Under the pieces are notes generated by a model. The model did not search any database. It was not told the DNA's origin and saw only the letters and a program-made list of their open reading frames with translations. Shown piece by piece: positions 5,249 to 6,721 of a DNA stretch of 6,721 bases. Position numbers and translations under genes: made by a program. Source of the DNA: Nocardioides sp. (GTDB taxonomy: Bacteria > Actinomycetota > Actinomycetes > Propionibacteriales > Nocardioidaceae); NCBI GenBank assembly GCA_025965295.1, contig JAOPXF010000276.1, positions 1 to 6,721 of the forward strand, given 5' to 3'. Every line of letters starts with the position of its first letter. The first letter of the stretch is position 1.

Positions 5249-5275
5249 CAGAACCCTGTCTGAGGAGCATCGTGG

Positions 5276-5902
5276 CTAGTGATGCACAACGGTCGGCCAC
5301 GACAGGCACGACCACACGCCCTCACGGCGCTCCAGCACGATGGCGGTCCCGTTTCCTGGCACGCCCCGCACCACGTCGGTGTAACCGAGGTTCACGCACA
5401 GGTGCAGGAGACCGGCGATGAGACAACCGCCGTGCGACACCATCGCGGCGGTGCTGTCGGGGTGCCGATCGGCGATCATGTCGAGCGACTCACGCATCCG
5501 CTCCACCACCTGCGTGCCGGTCTCGCCGCCCTCGAACGACTGGGACAGGTCGTCACCGTGGATCCAGGCTTGGAACGCCGGGTGCAGGAAGAACTCGGTG
5601 TTGGTCCCCGGCGTTCCCTCACGGCTGCCCAGGCCGACTTCTCGCAGCCCATGAATCACCGAGACTTCCCGATCAAGGGCAGCACCGACGATCTCGGCCG
5701 TCTGCAAGGCCCGGAGCAGTGGGCTGCTGTAGACGTGGGCGACGCCCTCGTCCACCAGTGCCTGACCGGTGGCGGTCGCCTGCTCACGACCCAGATCGGT
5801 CAGCGGTGTTCCCGGGATCTCGGAGGAGAACCGGCGCTGGACATTGATCTCTGCCTCCGCGTGCCGGAGACAGACGACACGACTGAACGACGGCATCGTC
5901 AC
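5276..5902 (-). CDS. histidine phosphatase (phosphoglycerate mutase-like) at the end of a microcompartment operon
   Basis: Cytosolic phosphatase of the histidine phosphatase superfamily, branch 1, 208 residues. Catalytic features are complete: LRHAE (12-16) with the phosphorylated H14 and R13, R64 in SSPLLRALQTAE, E88 in LREVGLGSREG, and the second catalytic His H157 in VSHGG. The motif is RHA rather than RHG, a tolerated variant. LTDLGREQATATGQAL (35-50) is the usual helix after the first motif. The GTG at 5902 overlaps the shell-protein stop by four bases (GTGA), which suggests translational coupling; an ATG two codons later (5896) is also possible and neither has a good ribosome binding site. 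Substrates in the superfamily range from phosphosugars to cobalamin precursors and phosphoproteins, so the substrate is open. Position after a shell gene suggests removal of a phosphate from a microcompartment substrate or product (inference). No encapsulation helix is evident at the N-terminus. Confidence 0.85.
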   Translation of the reverse strand: MTMPSFSRVVCLRHAEAEINVQRRFSSEIPGTPLTDLGREQATATGQALVDEGVAHVYSSPLLRALQTAEIVGAALDREVSVIHGLREVGLGSREGTPGTNTEFFLHPAFQAWIHGDDLSQSFEGGETGTQVVERMRESLDMIADRHPDSTAAMVSHGGCLIAGLLHLCVNLGYTDVVRGVPGNGTAIVLERREGVWSCLSWPTVVHH

Positions 5903-6192
5903 CGCACGGGAGGTCGATCGAGGATGTCGGCGATCTCGCCGTGGGGCCTCGGGATGACGTGGGTCGACACGACGGTGCCGACGGCTTCGGCTGCCGCACG
6001 ACCCGCCGCGACGGCGGCGTTCACCGCGCCCACGTCGCCCTCGACGATGATGGTGATGAGGCCACCGCCCGGCTGCTGACGGCCGACCAGGCGAACATTG
6101 GCCGCCTTGACCATGGCGTCGGCGGCCTCGGTGGCGGCGACGAGGCCGAGTGTCTCCACGAGACCCAGGGAACGTCCAGGTGCGTCAACCAT
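5899..6192 (-). CDS. BMC-domain hexameric shell protein (PduA/EutM-like)
   Basis: Bacterial microcompartment shell subunit, 97 residues, with a single BMC domain; such proteins form cyclic hexamers that tile the facets of the shell. It follows the PduA pattern along its length: SLGLVETLGLVAATEAADAM (8-27), interface lysine K29 in MVKAANV, LVGRQQ then the pore loop PGGG (41-44), EGDVGAVNAAVAAG (51-64), and the signature VIPRPH (79-84). The glycine-rich pore loop points to a small open pore; selectivity cannot be predicted. The ATG at 6190-6192 has GAGGAG seven bases upstream (minus strand, 6200-6205) and lies within the 3' end of the upstream gene (8-bp overlap). A longer frame upstream to 6429 is only the out-of-frame part of that gene. 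The stop overlaps the phosphatase start. No pentameric vertex protein or signature enzyme is in view, so the compartment type is undetermined. Confidence 0.95.
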   Translation of the reverse strand: MVDAPGRSLGLVETLGLVAATEAADAMVKAANVRLVGRQQPGGGLITIIVEGDVGAVNAAVAAGRAAAEAVGTVVSTHVIPRPHGEIADILDRPPVR

Positions 6193-6721
6193 TGTCTTTC
6201 TCCTCACTACAGCGCTGCTGCGTGTGTTGGGCGAGCAAGAGGCGCAATTGCTCCGCATGGACCGATGAGCTGGCAAACCGGCGTACGCCGAGGCTGTAGA
6301 GGTCCGTGGCCAAGGCCCCTCCCGAGGCGGGCAGGACCACGCCGACCTGCTGCCCGTCGGCGGAGGGCAGCGTCTCGAGCAGCCGCGCCACCAAGGGCCA
6401 GGTCCGCAGACCTCGGTCTGGTCGGTCACCTTCAGGGGTCGGGGCGAGGAGCAGGTCGTCTGTCCTGCCCTCCACGGAACGCGTCAGGGCAGGGAGGTCG
6501 ATCCAGAGCGCCAGGCCAGACGAGGCGAAGCCGTCCAGCTCGAAGACTGCCGCCGCGTTCTGCAGGACCGCGCCCACCGCGACAGATGACTGCTCCCCCA
6601 CGAGCTCGGCGAAGCGGTCCAGGTCGGCCGGCTTCATGACGCCGGCCAGCAGGACAGACACGTCCGGACGAGCGGTCTCGGCGGCGGCGCTCGTGATGCC
6701 GGACAGGCACCGCTCGAGCAG
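6185..6721 (-). CDS. microcompartment-associated protein resembling the C-terminal barrel of PEP-utilising enzymes (5' end missing)
   Basis: The frame is open through the right window edge, so a GTG at 6659-6661 is probably internal; 178 codons are visible. The layout resembles the C-terminal TIM barrel of PEP-utilising enzymes (PTS enzyme I, PEP synthase). VSVLLAGVMKPADLDRF (near the start) corresponds to the PMVsslEEl region, VAVGAVLQNAAAVFELD to the GimvEtPaAa strand, ALWIDLPALTRS to the iGtNDLtQ loop, and QQVGVVLPASGGALATDL then YSLGVRRFASSSVHAEQL to the gvCGElA and LGvrelSvsp segments. The key residues are replaced: the metal-binding Glu by Gln, the NDLTQ loop altered, and the catalytic Cys missing. 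If the match is right, the protein is probably not a PEP enzyme but a repurposed, perhaps ligand-binding, barrel. A HpcH/HpaI-type aldolase-like barrel is an alternative. The end overlaps the shell gene by 8 bp, so it belongs to the microcompartment operon. Gene presence is certain; the family call is tentative. Confidence 0.5.
   Translation of the reverse strand: MLERCLSGITSAAAETARPDVSVLLAGVMKPADLDRFAELVGEQSSVAVGAVLQNAAAVFELDGFASSGLALWIDLPALTRSVEGRTDDLLLAPTPEGDRPDRGLRTWPLVARLLETLPSADGQQVGVVLPASGGALATDLYSLGVRRFASSSVHAEQLRLLLAQHTQQRCSEEKDNG

Larger units (their letters stand above)
5116..5275. other. non-coding segment between integrase remnant and phosphatase gene
   Basis: Both strands were read in all frames and no recognisable protein was seen. 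The stretch holds the palindrome ACGTCGACGT (5154-5163), the tandem pair GTTTGCG (5162-5175), and two small hairpins (5197-5209 and 5234-5248). A GGTTCGAGCC string at 5214-5223 recalls a tRNA T-arm but cannot be folded into one. The segment probably contains the boundary between the accessory island and the microcompartment operon. Confidence 0.4.

Noticed and set aside
5279..6079. Plus-strand open frame across the phosphatase and shell genes
   Set aside because: It is the antisense of two clearly recognised genes; its His/Arg/Gly-rich translation has no recognisable domain.
6193..6429. Longer N-terminus for the shell protein
   Set aside because: The extra residues are the wrong-frame reading of the upstream gene; GAGGAG and the PduA-like length place the start at 6192.
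1..6721. CRISPR array, rRNA genes or complete insertion sequence
   Set aside because: No regularly spaced repeats, no rRNA-like stretches, and no transposase or terminal inverted repeats were seen; the only mobile-element trace is the recombinase remnant.

Overview
The window looks like chromosomal DNA of a high-GC actinobacterium. The evidence is strong G/C bias at third codon positions, GTG starts, short stop/start overlaps, and a nuclease carrying an Lsr2-type DNA-binding tail, a domain known from Actinobacteria. A Nocardioides-like member of the Propionibacteriales is my guess; no marker gene here proves it.

Left part (1-2398, + strand): the end of a three-gene ABC exporter operon. It has two ABC-2 type integral membrane subunits of the DUF990 family (the first cut by the window edge) and their ATPase, joined by 8-bp and 4-bp overlaps with good ribosome binding sites.

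Middle part (about 2380-5275, - strand): a worn accessory island. On the left it abuts the C-terminal stub of a TrmA/RlmD-type RNA methyltransferase. It then contains an intact ERCC4-nuclease/Lsr2-domain fusion protein, a damaged two-gene module (helix-turn-helix regulator plus AbiEii-like nucleotidyltransferase), and a scrap of tyrosine recombinase without its catalytic tyrosine. The nucleotidyltransferase shows two single-base frameshifts, a lost start and an apparent internal deletion, and its first part is now fused in frame to the regulator. A centred 30-bp dyad upstream of the regulator looks like its operator. Short repeated GCTTTGCG / GTTTGCG motifs lie near the two ends of the island.

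Right part (5276-6721, - strand): the distal end of a bacterial microcompartment operon. In transcription order it has a protein resembling the C-terminal barrel of PEP-utilising enzymes but without recognisable catalytic residues (cut by the window edge), a PduA/EutM-like hexameric shell protein, and a histidine phosphatase. The genes overlap by 8 and 4 bp, so they are probably translated together. Small hairpins follow the last gene.

The most interesting items are the ERCC4-Lsr2 nuclease, the decaying HTH/nucleotidyltransferase module with its putative operator, and the microcompartment operon with its unusual partner enzymes.
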